Part shown: positions 1 to 8,124 of the stretch, piece after piece | Numbering within the stretch: position 1 is the stretch's first letter | How the letters are laid out: each line of letters opens with the position of its first letter | Assembly (NCBI GenBank): GCA_016703025.1 | Contig: JADJCV010000004.1 | Coordinates: 620,001 to 684,000 of the forward strand | Direction of reading: 5' to 3' | Origin: Candidatus Avedoeria danica | GTDB taxonomy: Bacteria; Chloroflexota; Anaerolineae; Epilineales; Epilineaceae | DNA: 64,000 nucleotides | Position numbers and translations under genes: made by a program | Notes under the pieces: model-generated | Databases searched by the model: none | Told to the model about the DNA's origin: nothing | The model's input: only the letters and a program-made list of their open reading frames with translations

Positions 1-435
1 ACGCAGGCGATGCCGCTGACGGGCGCCGTGATCGTCAGCACGCCGCAGGCGGTCAGCCAGCACGACGTCGTCAAGAGCATCGCGATGTTCCAACTCGAGC
101 AGATCGACGTGCCCGTCCTCGGTGTGATCGAAAACATGAGCGGCTTCGCTGCGCCGGACACGGGCACGGTGTACGATATCTTCGGCGCCGGCGGCGGCCG
201 CGAGGTGGCCGATCAGATGAAGGTCCCATTCCTCGGCACGATCCCGATCGACATGGCCGTCCGCCAGGGCGGCGACAGCGGCGTGCCGATCGTCGTCGGC
301 GCGCCGGACTCGCCGGCGGCCCGGGCGATCACGCAGATCGCGGCCGAGCTGGCCGGTCGGATCTCCGTCCTGACGCTGTCGCGCCCGAAGGAGCGGACGT
401 TCGCCGCCGACCCGGATCTCGCGTTCGTCGGATGA
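1..435 (+). CDS. mrp: Mrp/NBP35-family Fe-S cluster carrier ATPase, 3' end only
   Basis: Only the last 144 residues are present; the frame is open at the left edge of the window with codons in phase with base 1. The segments LTGAVIVSTPQ, VLGVIENMSGF and FLGTIPID are the conserved C-terminal half of the Mrp/ApbC/NBP35 P-loop NTPases, cytoplasmic carriers that hand Fe-S clusters to apo-proteins. The deviant Walker A motif would lie upstream, outside the window. The stop is TGA at 433-435, and the next gene starts 17 bp later, so the two could be co-transcribed. Family assignment is firm; cargo specificity cannot be judged. Confidence 0.88.
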   Translation, partial: TQAMPLTGAVIVSTPQAVSQHDVVKSIAMFQLEQIDVPVLGVIENMSGFAAPDTGTVYDIFGAGGGREVADQMKVPFLGTIPIDMAVRQGGDSGVPIVVGAPDSPAARAITQIAAELAGRISVLTLSRPKERTFAADPDLAFVG

Positions 436-451
436 TGTGAGGAGTACCCCC

Positions 452-994
452 ATGAACCTCCGCCGCGCCCTCTCGCCCGGAACCGCCTTCGGCCTCGCCG
501 TCTGGGCGATGGCCGTCCGCCGACTTGCGTTCGCCCACCTGGCCGTGGTCCACGAGGGCAGCCCGAACCCTACGACACCGCGCACGATCGACGACGTGAC
601 GCTGGCCCAGGCGTTCTACGCCCGTCTCGACCGAGGCGCGCGCGATCACTACGCCTTCCGGGTGGCCGACGATGTGGCAGGCCGCTTCATCCTCCTCGTG
701 CCGGCCACGGCCTACGACAGCGGTTTCCGCGCCGACGTCGTGCTGACAGGCCCCGGCCTTCCCGATGAAGGCCGCCCGCTTTCACCGGCCGGCGACTCGC
801 CGATGACGATCGCCGGCATCGACTACCGGCTGGCCGCCGCGCTGAGCCCCGACCTCGGCCCGGGCGACTATCGCGTCGAAGTCCGGTCGACCTCGGACGC
901 AGACGGCGTGTACAGCCTGTGCGTCGGCGACCGTGAGGCGGGGGCGGCGGATCCGGTGACACGAGCGCGCGTTCGCGCCCTGATCGGCGTGTAG
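452..994 (+). CDS. Exported protein with PPC-like domain, function unknown
   Basis: A 180-residue protein. I chose the ATG at 452 because a GAGGAG ribosome-binding site sits just upstream (438-443); an in-frame GTG at 437 is less likely. Residues 1-30 form a basic N-terminus plus a hydrophobic segment, so a signal peptide or anchor is likely. The middle (about 70-165), with the segments DHYAFRVADDVAG and YRVEVRSTSDADGVYSL, resembles the beta-sandwich of bacterial pre-peptidase C-terminal (PPC) domains. That is a weak resemblance seen by eye. No catalytic motif is visible. It lies between an Fe-S ATPase and an exported propeller protein, and its stop is 9 bp before the next start. Confidence 0.6.
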   Translation: MNLRRALSPGTAFGLAVWAMAVRRLAFAHLAVVHEGSPNPTTPRTIDDVTLAQAFYARLDRGARDHYAFRVADDVAGRFILLVPATAYDSGFRADVVLTGPGLPDEGRPLSPAGDSPMTIAGIDYRLAAALSPDLGPGDYRVEVRSTSDADGVYSLCVGDREAGAADPVTRARVRALIGV

Positions 995-1003
995 GGGCGC
1001 GGC

Positions 1004-3808
1004 ATGCCGCGCCCACCCGCGGGCACTCCGTCCCGCCCCGCCGCGCACAACAAGCGCGCGATCGCGGCAGCGATCCTCGTCGCGATCGCGGGCGTGGCAT
1101 CATCCGCGACCGCCGCCGACATCCGCATCGCCCGCGCCGAGCCGACGTACGCGCCCGCGCCGCAGACCGCTGCCACACCGCTTCTCGAACAGTCGGGCCA
1201 CGCCGTCGGCGGCCTTGCCACGGCGACCTATCACGACGGGCTGGTCTACGGCACCGCCAACTCGCTGTTCGTCACGTTCAAGCCGATGTCCGACGGGCGG
1301 CTGGTCCCGCTCGGCCATGTGGACTGCGTTTGTGATCCGGTAGACGTTCGCGTCGAAGGTCTACTGGCGCACGTTCTGACCGGCGACGGTCGCCTGGTGC
1401 TCATCGACGTCTCGGTGCCGTCGTGGCCGCGTTTGCGCGGCGCGTTGGCGCCCCTGTCCGACCCGCCGCCTGGCCGCACCGAGTTCGGCGGCAGCCTGGA
1501 TCTCGGTGCGGTGCGCGGCGGACACGTGTACGTTCTGGCGACGCCGGACAAGGCCATCAACGCGTCGTCGACCCGCGTCGAGGTGATCGACGTCACCGAT
1601 CCCGACCGGCCGGTGCGCGCGGCGACCCATCCGTACCCCGGACTGAACGTGCGCGCCATCGCGTTCAGCGGCGACCGCGCCGTCGTCCTGGGCGAAGCGG
1701 ATGGCAGCGTGCGGCCGTGGACGACACGCGTTCTCGTCGAGGATGCGCGCGATCCGACGGGTCCGAACGGCTGGCGGCGGCTGGGCGAGCTGGCGCTGGC
1801 CAACCGCGGAATCAGCATCGCTGCCACTGGAAGGGCCGTCGTCGTGGCGACCGTGGCCAACGACACGCTCGATCCGGCGCAGTGGCCGAACCGACCGGTG
1901 GAGGCAAGCCGCGGCGGTGTCGAGATCGTCGCCCTCAGCGGGTCAGGTCAGCCGACGCTCGTGGGCCGATGGGGCGACTCGAGAGTGGTGGGCGAGCGCC
2001 TCTATCGCGCCGGTGCCACGGTGTGGCTCGAGTGGGTCGACGCCGTTGACCGCGCGAACCGCCGGCTGACGTCGTTCGACGTCACCGACCCGAGCCGACC
2101 GGCCGTCCTCGGCGACGCCGGACTCGAGCGCTTCTCGATGGCGTTTCCGGGCGACACGGACGACCCGCGCATGTTGCGACGCACGAACGGCGGCACGGTG
2201 CTCTTTGAACTCGGGCCGGCCGAAGCGCCGCGCGTGGTAGCGCGCAGGGTGAGGTCCCACGGAAGCATCGACGAGACGCACGTCGTCGGCGGCCAGCTCG
2301 TCGCATTGCTCGGGCCGGACGATCCGGGTGAGTGGCATCCGCCGCCGACCGACCTGCCGTGGACGTCGATGGTGGCCTGGTACATGTGGGTCGACGGCGA
2401 TCTGGCGATCGCGCAGTACGAGAGCGACCAGTACGCGGTCCTCGACGTGCGTCGGCCGATCGCACCGGTGCGGTTGGCGTCACTGCCGTTGCCGGAGGAC
2501 ATTCGCGGGCTTGCGCTCTCCGGCAACCGCGCGCTGATCAGCTTCGGCTCGCCCGAGCAAACGCTCCAGCTCGTCGACTTGACCGATCCGCGTCAGCCGC
2601 AGATGGGACCCGTCATCGGCACACTTGCCGAACCATCGACGCTCCTGTCATGGGGTGACGGATTCGCGATCCTCGCCGAAGGCGGCGTGAGAATCGTCGA
2701 CCCGACCGCCGGACCACAGCTCGATCTGGATCGCCCAACGCTTCCGGGCACGCGGGTGGTGGACGCGTTTCGGCGCGACGACACTGCGTACGTTGTCGAA
2801 TACATCGTTCACGAAGCCCCGTACGATGTGCGAACCACGATCAAGTCGTACGATCTGAACGACCCGGCGGCCGGTCCCATCGGCGAGCTCGCGCTGCCGA
2901 GCATTGCCCGTGACATCGCTTTGGATGGTGGCCTTGCGTTCGCCTTGATGGAGCGCGGGATCATCGCCGCCGATGGGATCATCGCCGCCGATCTGAGCGA
3001 TCCAGCCAACATGCGGATCGTCGATGTCGTTTCGTTCGGCCACTCTTGGGACCGAATGGTGCGATTGGGCGACGATCTCGTCCTCTTCGACGAGGGCAGC
3101 AACGTCCGCATCTACCACCGCCTCGGCGTCGACCCGCCCGCCTGGCGCACCCCGTGCGGCACGACGCGCATCCTCGAAGTCACGCTTTCCGGCGCGGCGG
3201 TCGACGACGGAACCGGCACGGCCGTTGTGGCCATCGAGGTCGATGGGCGGATCGCGACGCGCGCACCCGTCGCAGCCGGTTCGTTCATCGCAAACGTTGC
3301 GCTGGAACCCGGCGCCCACCGCCTCACCGCCATCGCCGAGTCTCCCCGCGCCGACCCACGGCGATCTCTTCCGCTCGCGGTCACGGTGTCACCTGAACTC
3401 CCATGGGACCCGCTCGGCGTTCGCGTCGCCGCGTTGGATCGCGACCGCCGGACGGCCCTCGTGCAGCCGCGGTCGTCGGCGTCGTCAGCGACGGGCTGCA
3501 TGGACGCGCACGGGCCTTGGACGCTGGCCCTGTCGCGCGGGACGACGGCGCTGACGATAAGCGTGCCGGTGGCTGACGTCGCGTCGGTGTCGGTGGCCGC
3601 GCGGGCAGGCGACGCGGAAGTGCGCTTGCTTCCGGAGGGCGGCGCGACGAGCGGACCGGGCACGCTGGCCGGGCGGATCGATGTCGCGGCCGCGCTCGGG
3701 CGCGTACCCGTCCGGTTCGGCCTGGACGTCGACGACGCATCCGGCCGCCAAACGCTGGCGGGCACGCTCGTCGTAAAGCAGGTCTGGCTGCCGCGGGTCG
3801 TAAGGTAG
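1004..3808 (+). CDS. Exported LVIVD-repeat beta-propeller protein
   Basis: A 934-residue protein with a signal peptide (basic start, hydrophobic stretch about 18-37 ending SSATAA). Repeated blades carry sequences such as HVDCVCDPVDVRVEG, LTSFDVTDPSRPAVLGD and LQLVDLTDPRQPQMGP. These match the LVIVD repeat pattern (V-x-V-x-D-x-[ST]-[DN]-P-x-x-P), known from extracellular beta-propellers. A C-terminal part (about 720-930) looks like beta-sandwich domains, and the protein ends in VWLPRVVR, a motif shared by exported proteins across this window. An 18-bp unit is perfectly duplicated in tandem at 2957-2992, giving GIIAAD twice. Likely surface or periplasmic; ligand unknown. Confidence 0.75.
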   Translation: MPRPPAGTPSRPAAHNKRAIAAAILVAIAGVASSATAADIRIARAEPTYAPAPQTAATPLLEQSGHAVGGLATATYHDGLVYGTANSLFVTFKPMSDGRLVPLGHVDCVCDPVDVRVEGLLAHVLTGDGRLVLIDVSVPSWPRLRGALAPLSDPPPGRTEFGGSLDLGAVRGGHVYVLATPDKAINASSTRVEVIDVTDPDRPVRAATHPYPGLNVRAIAFSGDRAVVLGEADGSVRPWTTRVLVEDARDPTGPNGWRRLGELALANRGISIAATGRAVVVATVANDTLDPAQWPNRPVEASRGGVEIVALSGSGQPTLVGRWGDSRVVGERLYRAGATVWLEWVDAVDRANRRLTSFDVTDPSRPAVLGDAGLERFSMAFPGDTDDPRMLRRTNGGTVLFELGPAEAPRVVARRVRSHGSIDETHVVGGQLVALLGPDDPGEWHPPPTDLPWTSMVAWYMWVDGDLAIAQYESDQYAVLDVRRPIAPVRLASLPLPEDIRGLALSGNRALISFGSPEQTLQLVDLTDPRQPQMGPVIGTLAEPSTLLSWGDGFAILAEGGVRIVDPTAGPQLDLDRPTLPGTRVVDAFRRDDTAYVVEYIVHEAPYDVRTTIKSYDLNDPAAGPIGELALPSIARDIALDGGLAFALMERGIIAADGIIAADLSDPANMRIVDVVSFGHSWDRMVRLGDDLVLFDEGSNVRIYHRLGVDPPAWRTPCGTTRILEVTLSGAAVDDGTGTAVVAIEVDGRIATRAPVAAGSFIANVALEPGAHRLTAIAESPRADPRRSLPLAVTVSPELPWDPLGVRVAALDRDRRTALVQPRSSASSATGCMDAHGPWTLALSRGTTALTISVPVADVASVSVAARAGDAEVRLLPEGGATSGPGTLAGRIDVAAALGRVPVRFGLDVDDASGRQTLAGTLVVKQVWLPRVVR

Positions 3809-3853
3809 CGTGTCGGCGAGCGGATCAAGGTAACGTCGCGCCGCGCCCGACGA

Positions 3854-6055
3854 TCAGTCTCCCGCCGCCCAGTCGTGCCCCGCCAACAACGCCGGCAGCC
3901 ACACCCGCGCCTGCCGCGGCAGCGGCACCGTCGCCGGATCGACCGCGAGCTCCTTCGGCCCGTAGTACACGAGCCAGCTGCTCTGGTCGATCCGGGCATC
4001 GAATCCCTGGTCCGCGGCGTCCGGGTTCGGAACGGCAACGTAGTCGACATCGACTTCGTTGCCGTCCTTGTCCTTCGTGCGCCACAAGCCGCGGTAACGG
4101 ATCGTGTTCGGTGCCCCCGGACGCACGTCGGCCGTCACATCGGCACGCCACGGCGGGACATCTTGGCCGGGGCACCAGCCCCCGCGGCCGTACACCCACG
4201 TGCCCGCCTGGTTGGGGATCACGCCGTTGTCGACCTCGGACACGCAGCCGACGCTCGTGCCGGCCGACGGATGGGCCTTGACGTGCGGCGGGCCGTCGTT
4301 CACGGTGAAATGGTGGGTGTGGTTGCAGAACTCGGCGCAGTTCTCCATGTCACGGCCCCAGCCGTGGCCTGAGATGATCGTCGCGACCTCGACCTTGGTC
4401 GCCCATGCCGGCGCGTCGAACACGAGCGGGCGGCGGCCCTTGTTGTAGTCCTTCCAGAAGCTGCCACCGCCAAAGAGGGGCACGGCAGCCTTCGGCGCGA
4501 TCGCGGCGCCCGTGTCCGTCAACCGCAGCTTGACCGTGATCTGGTACCGCTGGATCGTGGCGAACGCGAAGCGGCGCGTGCCGCCCTGGGCGATCAGCCC
4601 GAGCAGCGGCGTCGCGTCCATGACCCAGCGCCCGCCGCTCGAATACGCGGTGACCCAGCGGCCGAACTCCGTGTTGCAGCGCGTCGGCGTCGCCGTGTCG
4701 CACAAGTACATGTTCACGAGGTAGTCCCAGGCCGGGCAGCGGCCCTTCCGGTTGCCGCCGTCGCACTTCATGTCGAGGTCGATCTCGAGTTTGTCATAAC
4801 GCGCCATGTCCGCCGCGTCGGGCAGCGCGACGTCCGCGTAGAAGCGCTGGCCGGACCAGCCCGGATCGGCCATCCACTCGTCCTGCCAGACCGGCACGAC
4901 GCGCGTCTTGCCCGACGCTTCCTCGGCCGCGAGCCGGGCGTCCACCGCGGCCTCGTGGCGGTACAGCCGCGCCTCGAGGGCCACGGAGTGCAGCGCATCG
5001 ATCGCGTCAGGCCCGAGGTCGGCGTTGAACCCGAACGGGATCGAGCCGAACTCGCGCATCCGGCCTTTGTGGTCGATCGCGAAGGCGTCGACGCCGAGGG
5101 GCTTCGGTTCGAGGGTTGCGTGGAGCGCCGTATCGGGCTGGCTCCGCAGCGCGGCGACAATCGCCTCGCCCGGCGCGAGGTCGATCATCGCCACATGCAT
5201 CTTGGGGCACGGTCCGCACGTGTTCGGCAGCCGGATCTTCGGCCGGCCGTCCGAGTACATGAGCATGCCGGCCGCGCCGAAGCGGGCGGCGTTGTTGATC
5301 TTGTCCACAAGCGGACAGACACCGCGCTTCACGACAACCATCGTGCCGGTGATCGGGGCCGCGGGCTTCTCGCCGTTGCATGCCAGGCCGGTGCCGCCGA
5401 AGTCGGACAGCGCGTACTGCACCGTCGTTGTCAGCGGCGTCGCCCAGCCGGTGTCCGTCGTGCCTGCGGTCTCGATGTGGACCGTGCTGCTGAACGGAGG
5501 CTGCCCGACGACCTCGATCTGTGCCGCCGTCTCCCCCCACGCCCGCAGCACCGCCGGCGCCGTCCCGCCGACCGTCAGTGGGTTCGCGGTCACGTAGTCG
5601 AACCGTGACCGCCAGAGCGCCGGATCCTCCGACGGCGGGCGAGCCGACAGCGCGGTCTCGACGCGCGCCTGCCAGGCGGCGATGTCGGCGTCCACGCCGG
5701 CCTGCGCCTCGGCATACGACATCACGACATAACGTGCATCGTCCGGTGATTGGGCGATCAGCTTGCCGACGTCGCCGCCCCAGATGGAGGGTGCCGTGCT
5801 GCCGAGCGGGTTGTTCGTGAGGAAGACCGTGCTGTGGTCGGCGGCGCCGCCGAAGGTGATGACACCCGTCGACGTCGGCAGCGTGAAGGGCGGGGCGGGC
5901 ATGAACGGGTCGAGTTGGAGGGGCGCCCCGTCCTGGCCGTTCGTCGGCGCATCGAAGTTCGGCAGCGCGCCGACGACGGCGATGGCCAAGCCAACGAACG
6001 CGACGAGGAAGGCCGAGCGTGCGATCGGTCGGAGAGGCAGCGGGCGAGCGGGCAT
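3854..6055 (-). CDS. Secreted PNGase F-like protein with PA domain
   Basis: A 733-residue protein. The ATG at 6055 has a strong GAGGAGG ribosome-binding site 8 bases upstream. It has an N-terminal signal/anchor (about 12-32). A protease-associated (PA) domain lies at about 205-280 (TGTMVVVKRGVCPLVDKINN). The C-terminal half resembles peptide-N-glycosidase F, which removes N-glycans from glycoproteins. CPAWDYLVNMYLCD (about residue 440) resembles the region of the catalytic aspartate, and HGWGRDMENCAEFCNHTHHF (about 560-580) the conserved Cys/Glu segment. Cys pairs suggest folding outside the cytoplasm. It ends near RVWLPALLAG, the window-wide exported-protein motif. The deiodinase-like gene lies 104 bp upstream on the same strand. 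Activity on glycans is inferred from homology only. Confidence 0.72.
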   Translation of the reverse strand: MPARPLPLRPIARSAFLVAFVGLAIAVVGALPNFDAPTNGQDGAPLQLDPFMPAPPFTLPTSTGVITFGGAADHSTVFLTNNPLGSTAPSIWGGDVGKLIAQSPDDARYVVMSYAEAQAGVDADIAAWQARVETALSARPPSEDPALWRSRFDYVTANPLTVGGTAPAVLRAWGETAAQIEVVGQPPFSSTVHIETAGTTDTGWATPLTTTVQYALSDFGGTGLACNGEKPAAPITGTMVVVKRGVCPLVDKINNAARFGAAGMLMYSDGRPKIRLPNTCGPCPKMHVAMIDLAPGEAIVAALRSQPDTALHATLEPKPLGVDAFAIDHKGRMREFGSIPFGFNADLGPDAIDALHSVALEARLYRHEAAVDARLAAEEASGKTRVVPVWQDEWMADPGWSGQRFYADVALPDAADMARYDKLEIDLDMKCDGGNRKGRCPAWDYLVNMYLCDTATPTRCNTEFGRWVTAYSSGGRWVMDATPLLGLIAQGGTRRFAFATIQRYQITVKLRLTDTGAAIAPKAAVPLFGGGSFWKDYNKGRRPLVFDAPAWATKVEVATIISGHGWGRDMENCAEFCNHTHHFTVNDGPPHVKAHPSAGTSVGCVSEVDNGVIPNQAGTWVYGRGGWCPGQDVPPWRADVTADVRPGAPNTIRYRGLWRTKDKDGNEVDVDYVAVPNPDAADQGFDARIDQSSWLVYYGPKELAVDPATVPLPRQARVWLPALLAGHDWAAGD

Positions 6056-6159
6056 GGCTGGGCCTCCTCATGCGGCAGGACGGGTAGGCGATGCGGTGTG
6101 GAACGGGCGACGGAATGTCGGGCGCGCGGCATGGTGCCATGCACGGGGCGGGGGCGCAA

Positions 6160-6783
6160 TCAACTGGACTGCGCCGCCAGGACATCGATCACCGCGGCCC
6201 GCCCCTCCTCCGGCTTGAACCCGAACGGCCCCGGCCCGCCCATGTAGGCCAGCCGTCCGCCCCGGTCGAAGACGAAGATCCGCTCCGGCCAAGCCGCGAA
6301 CGCCGTCCGCGCCGCGTCGTCCATCCCGTCGACGAGCGTCGGGATCGACAGCCCGAGCGCCTCGGCGCACCGCTCTGCGGCCGCCCAGCGCTCCGCGAAC
6401 TCGACCGGTTGGCGGATGCGGACCCCCTCGGCCTCGTTGGAGTCCGTCTGCCAGCCGTCCACCGCGTGCGCTTCGGCGATGTAGACGACGTAGAAGTTGG
6501 CCGCGCGCCGGAACCGGCGGTACATCCGCTCGAGGTCGCCAGACTGGCGACGGAACGGCGGTCAGGTGTAGCTGCCGAAGAACAGGACGAGGGGGCGGCG
6601 GCGCGGGGCGTCGAGCCGGACGCGGCGGCCGGAGCCGAGGCGCGCGAGGCGCAGGGTGGGCACGGGGTCGCCGATTGCGAGGGTGTCGGGCTGGCGGTAG
6701 GTGACGAGGGCGCAGCGCATGGCCTCGCGGCGAGCGGGGTCGGGTTCGGCGTCGACGAAGGACTGTTCGCGGGGGTCCAGCAT
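6160..6783 (-). CDS. Iodothyronine-deiodinase-like selenoprotein (UGA = Sec74)
   Basis: Two adjacent open segments in one frame are separated by a single TGA (6562-6564). Read through, they give a 207-residue thioredoxin-fold protein with ...LVLFFGSYT-U-PPFRRQS..., then YVVYIAEAHAVDGW. This is the pattern of iodothyronine deiodinases, whose active-site selenocysteine sits in FGSCT-U-PPF. The UGA falls exactly on that residue (codon 74). A hairpin with the layout of bacterial SECIS elements follows 10 nt after it. The protein continues for 133 residues with conserved family features, which argues against a nonsense mutation. Start ATG 6783 (MLDPREQSF) was chosen by likely domain boundary; an in-frame upstream ATG at 6867 is possible. 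Bacterial homologues are thiol/selenol redox proteins; the substrate here is unknown. No selA, selB or selC lies in this window. Confidence 0.82.
6535..6551 (-). promoter_or_regulatory. Bacterial-type SECIS hairpin inside deiodinase gene
   Basis: On the minus strand, ten bases after the TGA, a perfect 6-bp stem GTCGCC/GGCGAC closes a five-base loop AGTCT. The GU in the apical loop begins 18 nt after the UGA. Bacterial SECIS elements recognised by SelB are hairpins just downstream of the UGA with a GU in the apical loop, so the geometry fits. Seen directly: stem, loop and spacing. Inferred: SelB binding. Confidence 0.7.
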
Positions 6784-7060
6784 GGCGGGTGGGCAGCCTG
6801 CTGCAGTGCGTGACCGTCGATGACGACTGTGCCGTGATGGACGGCGCCGGCGACGGAAGGATGACAAAGCGTCGACCGAGTGTACGGGGACGCCGGGAAT
6901 CGGGGCAACTGCCGCGACAACCCTCGCCCTGCGACCGTCGAACTACGACCCTCCCGTACGACCTGCGCGCCATGACGCCGCCGTGCCTCTCGATTACGTT
7001 GGTTGCGGCCGCCGTGCCCGACGTCGGCACGCATCGATCTTCTACGACGAGGAGTCCGTC

Positions 7061-8032
7061 TTGAACCGCCGCCAACCCCCTCTGCCTGTGTCCGCCGCCC
7101 ATCGAACCGCCCCGCCAGCCGTCCCGCTGTGGCGGACTTCGCCCGCACGTGCGCTCGCGCTCGGCGTCGGCGCCGCCACGCTGCTGGCTGCCGTCATCGC
7201 CGCCGCTCACGGTGCCGCCGCCTCGACGCGCGCCGCCGAGCACGCGTCCGCCGCCGGCCAGCGCGCTTTTCTGCCATGGTCCGCCGTGAACGCGCTGCGA
7301 CCGAACGGCGGCTCCGTGCCGACGGCGATGCCGAGCCCGACCGATGTGCCGCCGTCGCCGCCGCCGCCATCGGCCATCCCGACGGACGAGCCGACGACGG
7401 CGCCGACCGAAGCGCCGACGGGCGCGCCGTCAGACGTCCCGACGTCGGAGCCGACGCCGACCGCGACGACGACGCCGTCGCCGACCGCGCCCCCGCCGCT
7501 CCACTGCCAAGAGCTCATCACGAACGGCGACTTCGAGGCGGGCGCGAAGCGGTGGTCCCTGATGGTCAACGGCATGCGCGAGCAGGCGGCGAGCGCCATT
7601 CAAAACGCGACGCGCCTCGGCTTCGCGCCGCACAGCGGCACGTATGCGGCATGGCTCGGCGCGCTGGACGACTCGACGATGGACCTGCGGTCCGACGCGC
7701 TGGTCAACGTCGACCCGGCGCGGATCCTGTCGGCCACGCTCTCGGCGGCGGTCGTCATCGTGACGAACGGCCCGCGCAATCGTCATGCGGACGACACGTT
7801 CGCCGTGGTCATGGAGGGCACACACGGCGAGGTCCGGCCCGAGCCGCTGCGGCTGAACGACGAGAGCTGGAATGCACCGTGGAAGTGGCACGTCCGGCAA
7901 GCCGACGTGACGACGCTGCTGCAGCGCGACACGTTCAGCCGGGTGCGCGTGCGCGTGGAGACGGATGCTGCCGACGCGACGTGGTTCTATTTCGACGACG
8001 TCTCGCTCAACGCATGCACAACCGATGGCTGA
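7061..8032 (+). CDS. Exported protein with Thr/Pro linker and jelly-roll-like domain
   Basis: I chose the TTG start at 7061 because GAGGAG lies 7 bases upstream (7048-7053); an in-frame ATG at 6983 would add 26 residues without an obvious ribosome site. The 323-residue product has a signal/anchor helix (about 26-45), the segment RAFLPWSAVNAL, and a long Thr/Pro/Ala-rich linker (about 85-145). The C-terminal domain begins LITNGDFEAGAKRWSL and ends WFYFDDVSLNAC. Start and end of that form (NGDFE...W, FDDVSL) are typical of carbohydrate-binding-like beta-sandwich domains in secreted bacterial proteins. Ligand unknown. Confidence 0.68.
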   Translation: MNRRQPPLPVSAAHRTAPPAVPLWRTSPARALALGVGAATLLAAVIAAAHGAAASTRAAEHASAAGQRAFLPWSAVNALRPNGGSVPTAMPSPTDVPPSPPPPSAIPTDEPTTAPTEAPTGAPSDVPTSEPTPTATTTPSPTAPPPLHCQELITNGDFEAGAKRWSLMVNGMREQAASAIQNATRLGFAPHSGTYAAWLGALDDSTMDLRSDALVNVDPARILSATLSAAVVIVTNGPRNRHADDTFAVVMEGTHGEVRPEPLRLNDESWNAPWKWHVRQADVTTLLQRDTFSRVRVRVETDAADATWFYFDDVSLNACTTDG

Positions 8033-8124
8033 AGCGCCGCTGTCGGGCGCGGTTGATCGCGCAACCACGGACGCGTCGCCCTTCGACCGCTCTGCGATGT
8101 GCTACGGTTGGCCATCATCTGTGG

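Noticed and set aside
6562..6564. TGA as a nonsense mutation in the deiodinase-like gene
   Set aside because: It falls exactly on the family's selenocysteine position, the downstream frame keeps conserved family sequence, and a SECIS-like hairpin follows at the right distance.
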